From NCBI RefSeq assembly GCF_000003815.2, contig NC_049997.1, positions 1,854,329 through 1,918,328 on the forward strand: DNA of 64,000 nt, in the 5' to 3' direction. The position numbers and the translations under genes were made by a program. The notes beneath the pieces were generated by a model that was given only the letters and a program-made list of their open reading frames with translations, ran no database searches and was not told where the DNA came from. This DNA is from Branchiostoma floridae. Lineage: Eukaryota; Chordata; Leptocardii; Amphioxiformes; Branchiostomatidae. Below are positions 1 through 13,400 of the stretch, in pieces; the first letter of the stretch is position 1; every line of letters starts with the position of its first letter.

Positions 1-545
1 GTCTCGACCATATCATGTCCGGGACAAGAGATGCATTGAAAAAACTGCTATGATAGAATATTCTCATTAATTATGCAAATGTACTACTATTTTGCATAAT
101 TAGTATTTTATCTTGTACAACATTGTCTAAGGTACCTACATACCAAAAATCATGACAATCCGTTATTCCCTTCTTGAGTTATCCTCGTCAGAAGTTTCTT
201 TGACAAAAATGCCCCTGCTATCCCAAAACTAGACGCTAGGGGGCCCAAACTTATGTCATTTCTTCCTGAGCACAAGAGCTATCTAATACTCAAATATCGT
301 GACCATGGCATGTTCAGAACACCGAGATAGCAAAACCGAAAGTGCGCTGCAGTACCAAGGGGAGCCGCTAGGGGGGCCCGAATCTAATCATTTTCAGCTT
401 TCACCACACCCCACCAACACACCAAGTATGAAACCAATCCACCCAGCCGTTCTTGAGTTATCTTGTTTACACACAGACACACAGACACAGACACACAGGC
501 AAACACAGGGTAAAATATAACCTCCATGACATTTCATGGAAGTAA
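1..545 (-). repeat. Dispersed repeat family A, copy 1
   Basis: Almost the same sequence recurs at about 60290-61330. Shared blocks include ctgctatgatagaatattct, cctgagcacaagagctatct, cgttcttgagttatcttgtt, and the end acctccatgacatttcatgg, which is a short terminal palindrome. (ac)n and cagaca runs precede that end. No coding capacity. Confidence 0.85.
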
Positions 546-2571
546 CAATATATTTCACCATACCTATGGTATGGCTGAAATATCCTTTAAAACGCAGGAA
601 CGTAGAGGACATACTGCGTTTGCGATTTGTTTGCATTTGTTTTTGTCCGAGCCAATCAACTGAGATTAATGAATTTGGACGAGTAAAGCTATCACGGCTA
701 ATTGAAAGATCTGGTGATGGAAATTGCCATGAATGTTATGTACCGACATAGTAACTTGTGTGCCTGTTCTTTTAGTTCCAAGGCCACAGCAAGTAAATGT
801 TATGGATGATCAGCGCGCTCATTAATTTTCGCCTGATCTTAGAAAGAAAGTTTTTTGTCTTCTTTGGAGATGGTCAACATGACAAAAAATTAGCAAAATG
901 AACAAAAATGTTGTTTCGTAGCCTAATGATGACACTTGTAGACATGACACAGGCGAGGTAAACATGACTTGTAGTTGTAGAAGTTGGATAGTTGTAAAGG
1001 TGGCACCAAGCCACGAGTGTTGTTGCCAACTTGGTAAGTGATACCAGGCTACCACACCAGTGTCACTACTACACAACCAGAGCACGTCTTGAATACAGGA
1101 ATGAATGACTTGTAGCTGTACTACCATGTTTTATCACTTCAATTCTTGTTACAATGTTTATGTTTACTCTCCAAGCAAGGGATAGGCTCTGGCTGTTTTT
1201 GACGATTTTTAGGCGTTTAATCGGGCTTTCTATTTTGCTGTTTTTAATCGTCAAAAACAGTCGAAGCTTTCCTCTACTTGGAGAGTAGCTTACGGGGTCT
1301 GTTTTTACAATTTAGCCATCGTTTTTTACCAATCGTGTTTTGCCCTATCTCACTATTTTGCAGTCTACAGAGGAGGTCATACATAAAATTTATTTGATGT
1401 GGCCTAACGAGGAAGTGATTACCTTGATAAAGGCAGTACAGACAACCGAAAATTTGGGCAAATGAATCTCCCAAGCTTACGACATGGTTTGTATAAAGGC
1501 TTTTCTTTTGACGTCATTTACGCCATGTTGGATTGCAGCAAACGTCTGTAAACCACACGAAGATGCTACTGCTTAACTCAATTACCTCCCAACATGGTCG
1601 CTAGAGGATTCAAACAATAATCACCATGACGTGAATGAAAGCCTGTATACTCTTACGCTGATTATGCAACCAAACATACTTTGCATAAGATATAACCAAA
1701 TACGTTCCTTGATACAACTTTTTAAACATGTGACATCCAGAATTTTGCAAATTCGGAACATTGACAGATATAAATTATGCACATTTGGTTCATTACTGAT
1801 CGATTTCTTGAATTTCAGTGATTAGGGCATATGTACTTTTGATAAGTAATAAGTACTAATATGAATATTGTTGTTAGATCGTCATGTTTATCGGTATGCA
1901 GAGAGCACAAATGATTGTTGACACGATTAGATGATGAATTATATAAATTGGATTTTGATTTGATGGGAAATTTCGGAAATTTAGAAACCCGCTGCGTTTT
2001 ACAATATTAGTATTCAAAAACGTGTCATATGTAACTGAAAAATAGGGCATCATTGGTGAACAAAGATGTGCAAATTAGACAGAATCTAAGAATTAATTTT
2101 AGAATACTTTGATTTCATAGTCGTTAAAGATGAGGATACGTCCTACATGTACATGTGAAGTTACATAAAAGGGAACGTACGTCGTTTTATATATCATAAT
2201 TAAGACATCACAACGGCTTTATTGATGAGGAAGTGTTAGAACAGCCTTCTTTGTTGAAATAAGATTGCCATACATTGTATGAGGCCTTGGCACTCTATTT
2301 TCGTATTCTTAGCAATTTTGTCATTTAATTGCAGTAAAGAATGCTGTAGAGGAGCTAAGCCCTTTCCCATGACACAATAATCACGTGCTTTGGTCTGTAA
2401 GACTGATTGTGGGATTTCCAGACTCAATCGATGGGCCCACACGTAATACACCATGTGGTGTTATTTACTTATCAGAAGAACCATGGCTTTGCAGCTGTCG
2501 CTCCGATCCAGGCGACACGCCTCGCGCACTGCGCTGACTTTGAAAACTCTGCTGTCGAATTAAATTTCTAG

Positions 2572-2965
2572 TTATCTCCATGAAAAATGGTTTTGGCTGT
2601 GTCTGTCTGTCTGTTTGTCTGTTTGTGTTTCCAGATTTTTGTAGTTAGCATAGCTAAAGGAACCTCTCGATGTATTACTATGATATCATATATGTGGGTA
2701 GTTGTTGGGAAGACAAAGGTCAATATCAATTTTGGGCCTCCTGGTATGTGACCTTGGTACTGCAGCAGAAATTCTTTTTCTTGCTTCATTTGACCTGGAT
2801 GAAGAATGTTTGGCTTCCCTATCAGATTGTTCTGGAACTGCAAGGGCGTTTTTGTCAAAATCATCGAAGGAAGATAACTGAACAAGGGGACGACAAATTT
2901 ACATGATATTTGGAATGTAGATAGCTTAGACAGGGATGTACGTCATAAAGTGCAAATTATGCAAA
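2572..2965 (+). repeat. Dispersed repeat family A, copy 2 (5' part)
   Basis: Begins with the ctgtctgtctgtttgtc tract typical of the family's end, then atatgtgggtagttgttggg, tggtactgcagcag and gggcgtttttgtcaaaatca. Confidence 0.75.
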
Positions 2966-3740
2966 CTAGCACTTAATTTTCATATCTAATGAAAAATCTA
3001 TATTCATTATGTTTTTCATTAGACTCTATATGACTCAAATACCTGAAATATATGTAGTCTGTAGCAGGTGAAACATTGATAGATACCAATTATGCAAATA
3101 AGTCTTAAATTTTCATAATTATTAATTATTGTTAAAGTGCCATAATTCTTCATAAGTGGTAAATGATTGGATAATCAAAATTGTGACCGGTGTAAGTTAT
3201 CTAAAGGTGAAAATAACGAAGCATAGATTGTGTAAATGCGGCAGTCATTAACATAATCAGACTATTTCATAGTACTGAGTGATATGATGTCTCCGAACTC
3301 TTGTTGACAAGTTGCAAATTACAGATTGGATGCCACACAATTTGTTTTCTCATGAACAGTCTTCAAGCGATAATGTACATTATGTACACTTATCATATAG
3401 GATGTACTATTTTGGTGATATTATTATGCTAAATGCAACCTTTGGAAAGCTATTGTTTGCTTCAAAATAGATGAAACTCTAGACGAAACTCTATTTCCCT
3501 TCCCCATCGGAAGAAAGGAAACATCTTATTGTTTTCCTGGATGTCGACCCGGAAATGTATGTCTATATTGGTGATGCTTTCATCAAAAGGCCAAGGCGTA
3601 AAATTCAATAGAAGTGTAGTTATATCCTGTCTGTTTTGAAGAAATATCTTTATCCAAAAATACTGTATTTTGATCCCCTTAACCTTTGAAAAGTGAATAT
3701 CGTTGAAGAGGTTCATCATTCACGTATGAATACAGTTTCT

Positions 3741-4153
3741 TCAAATTTTCTTCAAGCAATGACTGTTTTTAAAGGTAAGATACATACCTCCAAATTTTCG
3801 ACGGCTGACAGTCACAAGTCCATCTTGATCACGGAGAGTGACCTAGTGTCGATCTCGCGAGAGAGCACGAGACTAGGTCTGGCTTGCGTAGATCACCTGC
3901 CCCCGCAAAAGGCCCACAGAAAGATTAAGGAGGTCGTCCACATCCAACTGGAGGGTGCGAAGCTAACCGCAATGAGGGTTGGGAGTTGTCAAAATCCTAC
4001 CTACCTCTACTCCGGAAGGAGACGGGGGAGGGGGCAGATGATCTACGCAAGCCAGACATAGTCTCGTGCTCTCTCGCGAGATCGAGACTAGGTCGAAAAT
4101 TTGGAGGTATGTATCTTACCTTTGAAAACAGTCATTGCTTTAAGAAAATTTGG
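3741..4153. mobile_element. Foldback element with ~150-bp arms
   Basis: The left arm holds caatgactgtttttaaaggt, aagatacatacctccaaatt and ctcgcgagagagcacgagac. The right arm carries their reverse complements, e.g. gtctcgtgctctctcgcgag and cttacctttgaaaacagtca. The centre has no recognisable coding motif. Lies 140 bp upstream of the first visible Nav exon. Confidence 0.9.
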
Positions 4154-4294
4154 AGTAAGCCTTGAAAAGTGACTTATACCGACAATGTAAAAATTACTGG
4201 ATCAAATTGAACATACAATTTCGAAATAGATTTAAACGATTTAAATCATTTCGCCTAGTCTCTTACTAAGACTTGTTACATTTGACTCATGCAG

Positions 4295-4413
4295 ACGTTC
4301 ATCGTTGTCAGCAAGAAGGGAGAAATTGCGAGGTTTAGCGCGACAAATGGACTGTGGCTGCTGTCTCCATTCTGCACAATCCGGGGGCTGGCGCTGTACA
4401 TCCTGGTACATCC
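4295..4413 (+). CDS. Nav1: Nav1 exon a: N-terminal TFIV motif to start of IS1
   Basis: Follows a cag acceptor at 4292-4294. It reads [20 protein letters not shown], then a segment ending ALYILVHP, matching the Nav N-terminal region just before IS1. Length is 119 nt, starting in phase 0 and ending in phase 2. The 3' boundary is not GT. The intron begins ATATCCTTTT, a U12-type AT-AC donor, and joining to the next exon gives ...ILVHP-WFSLLV.... Confidence 0.93.
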
Positions 4414-7400
4414 ATATCCTTTTCATGTGATGGGCGCTACATTCAGTCTTTGGGATGATTAACTCCGTAAGTGCGCGCTTGTTTGCTATGGAATGTTCTT
4501 ACACACACAGCTCTCAACCTTTATCCTCCTCCATCTTCTTCCCCTGGTGGTGACCTCCCCGTTCACTGGCCCGTTTTCTCCAGTAGGTCTTGGTTACAGT
4601 ACTCGGGTGTCGGCCGGCTCTTCAAGTATGCTTTTTCTTTGTTCAGCTTCTATTCAGTCAGACCACCAAGGGGCTCAGTGGAGGATAGCTCAGTTTAACT
4701 AGTTTAACAAAAAAATCGGACCATAACAAATTGTTATCACTGACCTAGTCTGACATACGCATGGAGTCTACTTTCAGGGAGGGCGTCGACGTGTCAGCTT
4801 TCTGAAAGTAGATACGCCAGTATACTGCGAGAGGCACCAAAATGGTTTCTTTGGGGCTTCAGTAACTACCCGATTACGGTAATTCATACAAATTTGTAAT
4901 AAAAAAAGGATCTCGAGTTATTGGTGTGAACACACCACACTAACAAAAACTATACCCCCGGTAAAACTGAGCCTCTGTAAGTAAAGATGTACCTCCCCAA
5001 TGATAAGTTGTACATCGAAGTGGGTCGGAACTTTAGAGAGGTGGTCATACTGATAATGACGACCACATAGTAGTATTTTGCATCTTTAGCGACACAATGC
5101 GTCCGCTTTCACGGGGGTGAAAACTGTGGATGTCCGAATCGACCATCGCGGACTGAACGGCCACTCCTCGTGCTTTACTAGTACAGGCCACTCACTAATG
5201 CCCATTCTCCGTTCAGTTTCATTGACGTCATGCACATCACTTACATGCATCTGTCTGTATATGTCATTATGTTCCCTGTAGAATAGAGTTGATAAATGTT
5301 ATATATACATCACTCTCAATGAAGGCTAAGAGATGAGCCATATTTGGACTTGACACAATTACGTGGTTCAGCTTGTTGGTGATGATGGCGATTCTAGTCA
5401 ACTGTGTTTTCATGACGATGACCGCCCCTCCAGAGATGACAGAGTAAGTATATATTAATAAACTCATACCATTAAATGTAAGAGCACTGGAATGTTATGA
5501 AAGTAGTGTTTATTTTGTACGCCAGAGGCACAATCATGAAATACAAGCTATGCAAATGCCGTTAGATTGACAACCGCATACCATCGCCAAGTTCGCATCA
5601 ATGTAAACAATGAAATTGCAGCATTTTCTCAGGAAAACCAAATATTACTTTGTTTCTTTTCGATTTCAATTTACACATGAAATGCTAATGGAATGTAATT
5701 ATAGTACTTTGATGCCAATGCTTCTGAATTAAGTTCAATGATCTAAAAATAATTTAAGTCAAGACTTGAGATGTGGTTTGGAGGGGTGGGGGGCTTGTTC
5801 AATGATCGCAAAGTAGGAGATGACACTCAAACTCAAAGGCACATTAACGACGGTAAACAGACAATATCTGTTATTTGCCACTTTCAGGACGAACCTATCA
5901 CAGTCGTCATTTTATCCCATCCCTCTTTGTCATCAGGAAGCTACTTGTCCAGTCTTCCATAGCACAAGTCGTACATGCAGCAAGAAATAATACCCAGGCG
6001 TCAAGTGTCAGTATGCAGTTGTCAATAATAACTATAGATGCTGTTACATATACCCGATGTAAATAGATGCCTGTAAAAAGTTGTGATCATTTGAGGGATA
6101 TGTCTGTGTGTGGGATGAACACTTTAAAAACTCGATAATGTAAAAACTATTGCATTGTTCAACGCAGGTCACGCAAGCGTTGGAAACTATGTGTGTTCAG
6201 TCCAATTTGTGCAATAACCACTTTGGGTGTTTCTCTTGTGACTTCCAGATACGTTTTTACTGGTGTTTACTCTTTCGAGATGATTGTAAAGATATTGGCA
6301 AGAGGTTTTATTCTAGAGCAATTCACATATCTCCGAGACGCTTGGAACTGGCTCGACTTCATAGTCATACTTTTAGCGTGAGTATACTTTACTTCTCACA
6401 TAACATTGACAGGCTGTAGATGAACTACATACGAGGGCAAGTCAATGTCGAGTAATGCAAGTGGTTTTTATAACAGGGTAGTTTTTTCCATCGAATGTGT
6501 TCAAATTCGGCACATATGTAATGCACATATCTTTGAGGAAGGAAAAATCTCAAATGACTTCTTACGATTTCTACGTGGTCAACTTTGAGCTGATCAGCCC
6601 TTTGAAAGTCCACCAGAAGCAAAGAGCTGTAACAGTTGCAAGGGAGTTTTTCTGACTAACTCAAAAACTAGTACTGCAGCCGCATGTAGCAAATGCAAAT
6701 CTCTACAGTTTGCACTGTTTAACGGTTTGTTTCTATTAATTAATGGACACCAGACACCATTGAAAAACGTATCCAGCTACGAATCCATCAGGCTGAAATA
6801 TCCCAACTCACTCCACAGTGACATCTGTAGAAGATGAACTGTTACGTGTTCAGAAATAAAAGCTATTAACATTCAGTAGTAATTTCAACTTCGGACCGTA
6901 ATTGAATATGGGTCACAGTATCGTATTTATTTATTCATGTATGACTCTTTACGGTAGTTTTTCTGATCTTTGGTTCTGATGGACTTACAGGCGGTCAGCT
7001 ATTTTGAAGTCCATTAAGTTAATATTAAGATGTTTTGATAAGATATGTGCCTTTACCTTTGTGCCAAGTTTCAATTCATCGACAAAGCCTGTGATAGAAC
7101 CAATTGCATTACATCTTGCCTCGCCCCGTATGCTACACATGTATCATTGTGATACTTTGGTGCGTAAGTGTGTAACAAAGAGGATTTGTCTACTACACGT
7201 ATCGAATAATCGTCCCAGAAAATACTGTATTCAGCGTTATTGTCATTCTACATTTATAATCAAAAGCAAGTTTTCAAACGTACGAACAGGACAAAAGAAG
7301 CAATTTTTTTTTCATAAACATATTTTGTTGGCCAATGAAAAAATACACGCTAGAACAGTCTAACCTTCGAGGTACTAGCCAGTTGTTCTATATTTCCAAT

Positions 7401-10400
7401 AGCTGGCATGCCACTGTCCTGTCTAAGAGTGAATATGACAATATCCTCAAAGCTATTGGAGTGGACAGAAATTACAGACCTTAAAAAGGTTGTGTGGTTT
7501 TCTTGATGATATGATTTTATCACACTTCATTACCAATCAATGGCATTTTTTTACAGAATATTACACACGGCGAATTTTGCAGTAGCTGTGGGAAATACTT
7601 TGACATTTCTGTTAATAAAAAAATATTGACCCGATACAAGGGTCGTCAACTCTTGGGTGGTTGGGTTTTGGTTTGTCTAAGTGCAGTATGAAAATTTCTC
7701 AAAGGAATACTACTAATCATTCTAAAGGGAATATTTGTAACATTAAACAAGAAAACTTACAATACATTTAGCGAGAAAAACTGTATACTGTAATCATTAC
7801 CTTCGCCAGAATGACAAGGTTCTGTTTTAGGCATGTATGTATGTCTGTTAACAGTATAACTCGAGAAGCCTTCGTTGGATTCTGATGATATTTGGTAGGT
7901 GGGTAGGGGTCAGAGCAACAAAGGTCAAGTTAGATAACGGGCTCCCTAGCGGCTTGCTAAGGTACTGCAGCGGAACTTCCATTCTTGATATCTCGTGTGT
8001 GACATGTGTGCCGTGGTGTCTGAGTGGTAGACAAAGCTTGAGGCAGAGAGTAAGTGCTGCGAGTAAGGACCCCATAGCGGCTTGTTTGGAACTGAAAGCG
8101 CCGATTTCCTTTTAAACTTTGGACGGGAATAACTCGACGGATCGCTATGGTATGTAGATAGTCGTGATAGTCTAAGTGACGACTTACATAATGGTATATA
8201 TTACTTATGCAAATCAGCAGCTAATTTGCATACGCAATTAGAAAAATCTATGAATCCACTACATTCAATGATAGGACCTTCAAACTTGTCACATATATAG
8301 CTGAGAAAGACAGAAATGTCAATACATATTAATTAAACAAATGACGACCTTATTTGCATAACTAATGAAAAAATGTGAACGTATTGACGGATCGTAATGA
8401 TTTTTACTATGTAGATAGCCTAAGGGAAGACTTACATAATGAAATACTAATTATGCAAATCAACAGCTAATTTGCAAAATCAATGTAAAAAGCTTATAAA
8501 TCCACTGCATTCAATGATAGGCCTTTCAAAACTTGTCACATGTGTAGCTGAGAAAGAGAGAAATATGACGACTTCATTTGCATAATCATTGGGAAAATAT
8601 GAACGTGTTGACGGATCATCATGATTTTTGGTAAGTAGCTGGCCTGAATAATGACTTACATAATGAGATACTAATTATGCAAACCAACAGCTAATTTGCA
8701 TAATTAATGAGTAGTTATAAATCCACTGTTTTCTATGATTGGGCTTTCAATGTTGAGCGCAGAGAGGTTTTGGTCCCCTATCGGCTTTTTTTGGAACTAC
8801 AGGCGCTTTAGTTTAAAGTTAAGGCTTTGAAAGAAAATAAGTCAAGAAAAGATGAACGGATCATCATGATATTTGGTATGCTGATAGCTTGCTGATACAA
8901 CTTGATATTGATTATGTAGATTGGGATCTGGTTTGTATAATTAATGGCGACATTTTATGAACCCAATCCGTTCCATGAAGAAGACTCAAGAAAGGAACAA
9001 CAGATTTTCATGACTTTTGGTGTGTACCTTAGACGATTTTGTACAAAATAAAATACTAATTATGGAAAATATGAGTACATTTGAATAATTATTCAGAATA
9101 TTCTATCATTGCATTTTTCCATGTATCTCTTGTCCCGGGCCTGATACGGTTTTGACATTTAGGTGGTAGGTAGCTTTTAGGGTCACGACAAAGTGGATAA
9201 GTGTGAGCCCCTTAACGTTTAATTTAGGATCTGCAGGGGCGTTTTTGTCAAGACATTGAAATGAGGATAACTGCAGAAAGGAACAACAAATTGTCATCAT
9301 TTTAGGCATACAGGTAGCTTAAGCAAGGACATTCAAACTAATATACGTGTTATGCAAAAGAGGCCTTAATTTGCATAACTAATGAGGAAATTGTATGATT
9401 CCATTGTTTTGAATAACTGGGCTTCAATAAATGTAACATATGTAAATTATGATAGATGGAACATAAGCAGATACCAAATATGCAAATCAGGAACTGGCTT
9501 GCATAATTTATGTATACAGATATCATTTTACATAACAAACCTGGTTTATTTGGCGAAGCTATGTGTTCGTGTTCCCTGTGGTGGCAGGTGGGGGTGAAAA
9601 AAGTATTATTTGTCATGAGTAATTATAAGTTCACGTTACAGTCATCACCGTGAAAACCGTGAACATAAAAATACATTGAAATAATCTAGAAGGAATACTC
9701 TAAATTCTTGTAGGAGTAATACTTGTAATGTTTCCAAAAAGACTTTTATAAGATTTTTATACTTTCCATGCGGGGCTGAAGGTAAATAACATACATTTGA
9801 AGCAGAGGATCGGCTCATGCAGTATATGACGTGTTTTAAGAAAACGATACAAAAAAGAAACCGACCAAACGCCTAAAACACGTAGAAACAGCCTGGGATG
9901 TATCTATGCGTCTATGCGTGATAAGTAAAATGGCATCACACGAGCATCATTTCCATCGCCGTACAGCCAAGTTCAGTACTACATGTCACGGTATATCCTT
10001 ATGGTTGTCCCCAATCATCTATCTTGGAACTACCATATAACGTGAATATATCCAATAGATGCTTCCCCATGATGCTACCAAGGCTAGGGGTCACCAATCT
10101 TCTGAAATATATTTTACTGACGACAGTTTCCTATCAGTTTGCGGCAATTTGGAGATTAATGTCATAAGATATTAGACAACCTTTCTTAAAAACAGCGTCT
10201 ACTTCAAGAAATGCATCCAGACACCAGAGAGATTATGATTTCACTGTTCACTGTTCATTCTGTCTCTGCTGGTTTCCTTACCTTCAAAACCTATTTCTTT
10301 TACTTAGTTTTTAGCTTTTCGTTTGTCGCTCAGGAAAGCAAATCTATACGCTCTATATTCCCTACGAATTCCATACTTGTCTCAGTTTCTACTAATACGT

Positions 10401-13400
10401 CTGTTCTTTTTCTATTTCAGCTATGTTACTATGTTTGTTGATCTGGGGAACCTTTCTGCTCTGAGAGCCTTCAGAGTACTCAGGGCACTGAAGACTATTT
10501 CTGTAGTGCCAGGTGAGGATTCTGTAAATAACTGTTGTTGGCCTCACGACAATTATATCTATCGATATCATGTCGTCAAGTAAATAGACGTCTGGTAATG
10601 CCATTAAAATAACGTTACAAGTATATGAATTAAGCCCTCGCCTCTTCTGTATAGTACATTACTTGTATAGAGGATTAATTTTAACATGATGCTGTTTTGT
10701 ATTACAGGTTTGAAAACCATAGTGAAAGCTTTGATAGAATCAGTAAAGAATCTTCGGGACGTTATCCTGCTGACAGTATTCTGCCTGGCTGTCTTCTCAC
10801 TCCTCGCCCTGCAACTCTACATGGGGACCCTACTGAACAAGTGTGTGCGTCATCTACCGACAGACAACGGAACAGCATCAAATGTTACAGACGAGATATA
10901 CATGGCGCACATAAACAACGAAAGTGAGTTAAGAACTTAAGTTATGTGCTCAAGCGAACTTTTGTAACCATTTGAACAGACAAATCACACAAGTGTTCTT
11001 TACAGTAACAGGATAAAGACCACTTCAGATATATCACTAACCTACTAATGAAGTAAATCATTTTTCATAACGTCTTTTCAATCTGAATCATCCAAATCTA
11101 CCTCGTTTCCTCTATTATGCTTAATATGTCATAAAATGCAAATGATTATTCATACAAAAACACGGCTTGTGTTACGGGTTTTTCAAATATGGGGCAATGT
11201 GCACTGAGCATCGTGACAGACACCTGTCATGACATGAATTAACTTGCAGTTTTCCGTGATATGACTCCTAAAAAAGAGCGACTGCTTGGTTTGCTACCGA
11301 TTCTCTCAAATAGGCAATCTCTCTTAAGATTCGGTTTAAAGTCAATGCTTTGCTAGCAATTTAAAACTGTCGCTTTGAAATTTATTTTGTCAGTCATATC
11401 GGCCTTTTCGCAAGAATCATGGCTTTCTTATACTCTTGATTGCATGTCTACCAGAATTAAGAATCTAATCATGAAATCTGTCTTCGAATGGCATCCACTG
11501 TAGATATGTTTTCATTTTGGTGACACGGGCACCCCTGTCCTGGTTGTTCGTACAGAATCTGGAAGCTTGATTCTATACCCTATCCAGATTCTCTTTGCTA
11601 GACTTAATCTTACAAGTGATACGTGTGCGATTCGTTTGACCTGGCTGGGTATGCCAACAAGTTATGTTTAATCTTTCCCTATGACCTGAAGAAAACCAAT
11701 CCAATTCTATGTCTGTCTAGCCTAAAGCCCCTGCCTCGTACGATTTACCGCGATGGTGGTTTCATGAGCCGTATGTTATGAGGTGGGGAAGATGGTTTCA
11801 ACATATAGACCGTGGTCACAAAGGTCATACGATGGGGTGGTAAGAGCCTAGTTACGTCAATTAGAGGTGAACGCAGTTAAATTGTGGGTAACATTAGCCA
11901 TCGGGGAGTGTTCTACGATGGAAAACAGACCTAGAATGAATTTTAACATGTTCACAATATTTTTATCGTCGTACGATTAAAATTGCTCCATAGCAAGCTT
12001 CACAACAGTCATTTTTTGCTATTGATGATATACCGCCAAGAAAAAATGTAATCAGAAAAAAATCAATAGCGCCCCCCCCCTCCGAAAACCCGACTCAAAA
12101 AGCCTGCTTTACTCTTCGAGTTGTTACCATAGTTACGGTCATGGTAAACTGACCCGAGACCGACTAGAGCTGAGATCTGATGTTATCATGAATATTTCAC
12201 ATCATAAACAAACAAGCTTATCATGATCTCCGAAATAGCCTGACTCGTACAGCGGGATAAAGGGGATCATGATAAGCATTCACTACTTTTGCTTGAAATG
12301 GACCTTTATGTGAAAGGTGCGTTTTGATATGGTTTCCTTTAATGTTAGCAACTATCCCAAGGAACCAATAGTTAAGGCATTATTCCCATCATGCATCACA
12401 CCCTGGGTCTGCATGAAGGGGCAATACTCAGTTACTGGATTATAAATGGTGGATATCATTATTTGCTGATCTGTGATTAATTGTTACATATTTAGTTGAT
12501 TTGTGTACATAAAGATGTGGTCTTTTAGAAAATAGCACTCACCTCTGGAGGGCAATATGACTTTAAGTCTGACTCTGTGGTTGTTATGATATGATTATGA
12601 TATTCAGAACATACGCTACAGCTCATTCAATCGATTTTGTAAATCTACGACCAAATAAGTTGGGAAAGAGCAGGCTATAAAACCTTATGAAATCTTTCTT
12701 GGTGTTCCGTAGCAAACTGGTACTATTACAACGGAGAGTGGCCTCTATGTGGAAACGCCAGCGGTGCAGGGTAAGTGTGTCATGATCACCAGTGCTGTGT
12801 AAGTGTGTAATGATCAATGTTGCTGGGTAAGAGTGTCATGATCACCAGTGCTGGGTAAGTGTGCAATGATCAATGTTGCTGGGTAAGTGTGTCATGATCA
12901 CCAGTGCTGTGTAAGTGTGCAATGATCAATGTTGCTGGGTAAGTGTGTCATGATCACCAGTGCTGTGTAAGTGTGTCATGATCAATGTTGCTGGGTAAGT
13001 GTGTCATGATCACCAGTGCTGTGTAAGTGTGTCATGATCAATGTTGCTGGGTAAGTGTGTCATGATCACCAGTGCTGGTAAGTGTGTGATGATCAATGTT
13101 GCTGGGTAAGTGTGTCATGATCACCAGTGCTGGTAAGTGTGCAATGATCAATGTTGCTGGGTAAGAGTGTCATGATCACCAGTGCTGGGTAAGTGTATAA
13201 TGAACAATGTTGCTGGGTAAGAGTGTCATGATCACCAGTGCTGTGTAAGTGTGTGATGATCAATGTTGCTGGGTAAGAGTGTCATGATCACCAGTGCTGG
13301 GTAAGTGTGCAATGATCAATGTTGCTTGGTAAGTGTGTCATGATCACCAGTGCTGGTTAAGTGTGCCATGATCACCAGTGCTGGTAAGTGTGCAATGATC

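Noticed and set aside
3693-4061. 122-codon ORF upstream of the first Nav exon, considered as the missing N-terminal exon
   Set aside because: It lies across the foldback element's arm and has none of the Nav N-terminal motifs.
10421-10512. Search for a mutually exclusive alternative IS3-S4 exon
   Set aside because: No second S4-like reading frame with splice sites was found in 6378-10707, so none is claimed.
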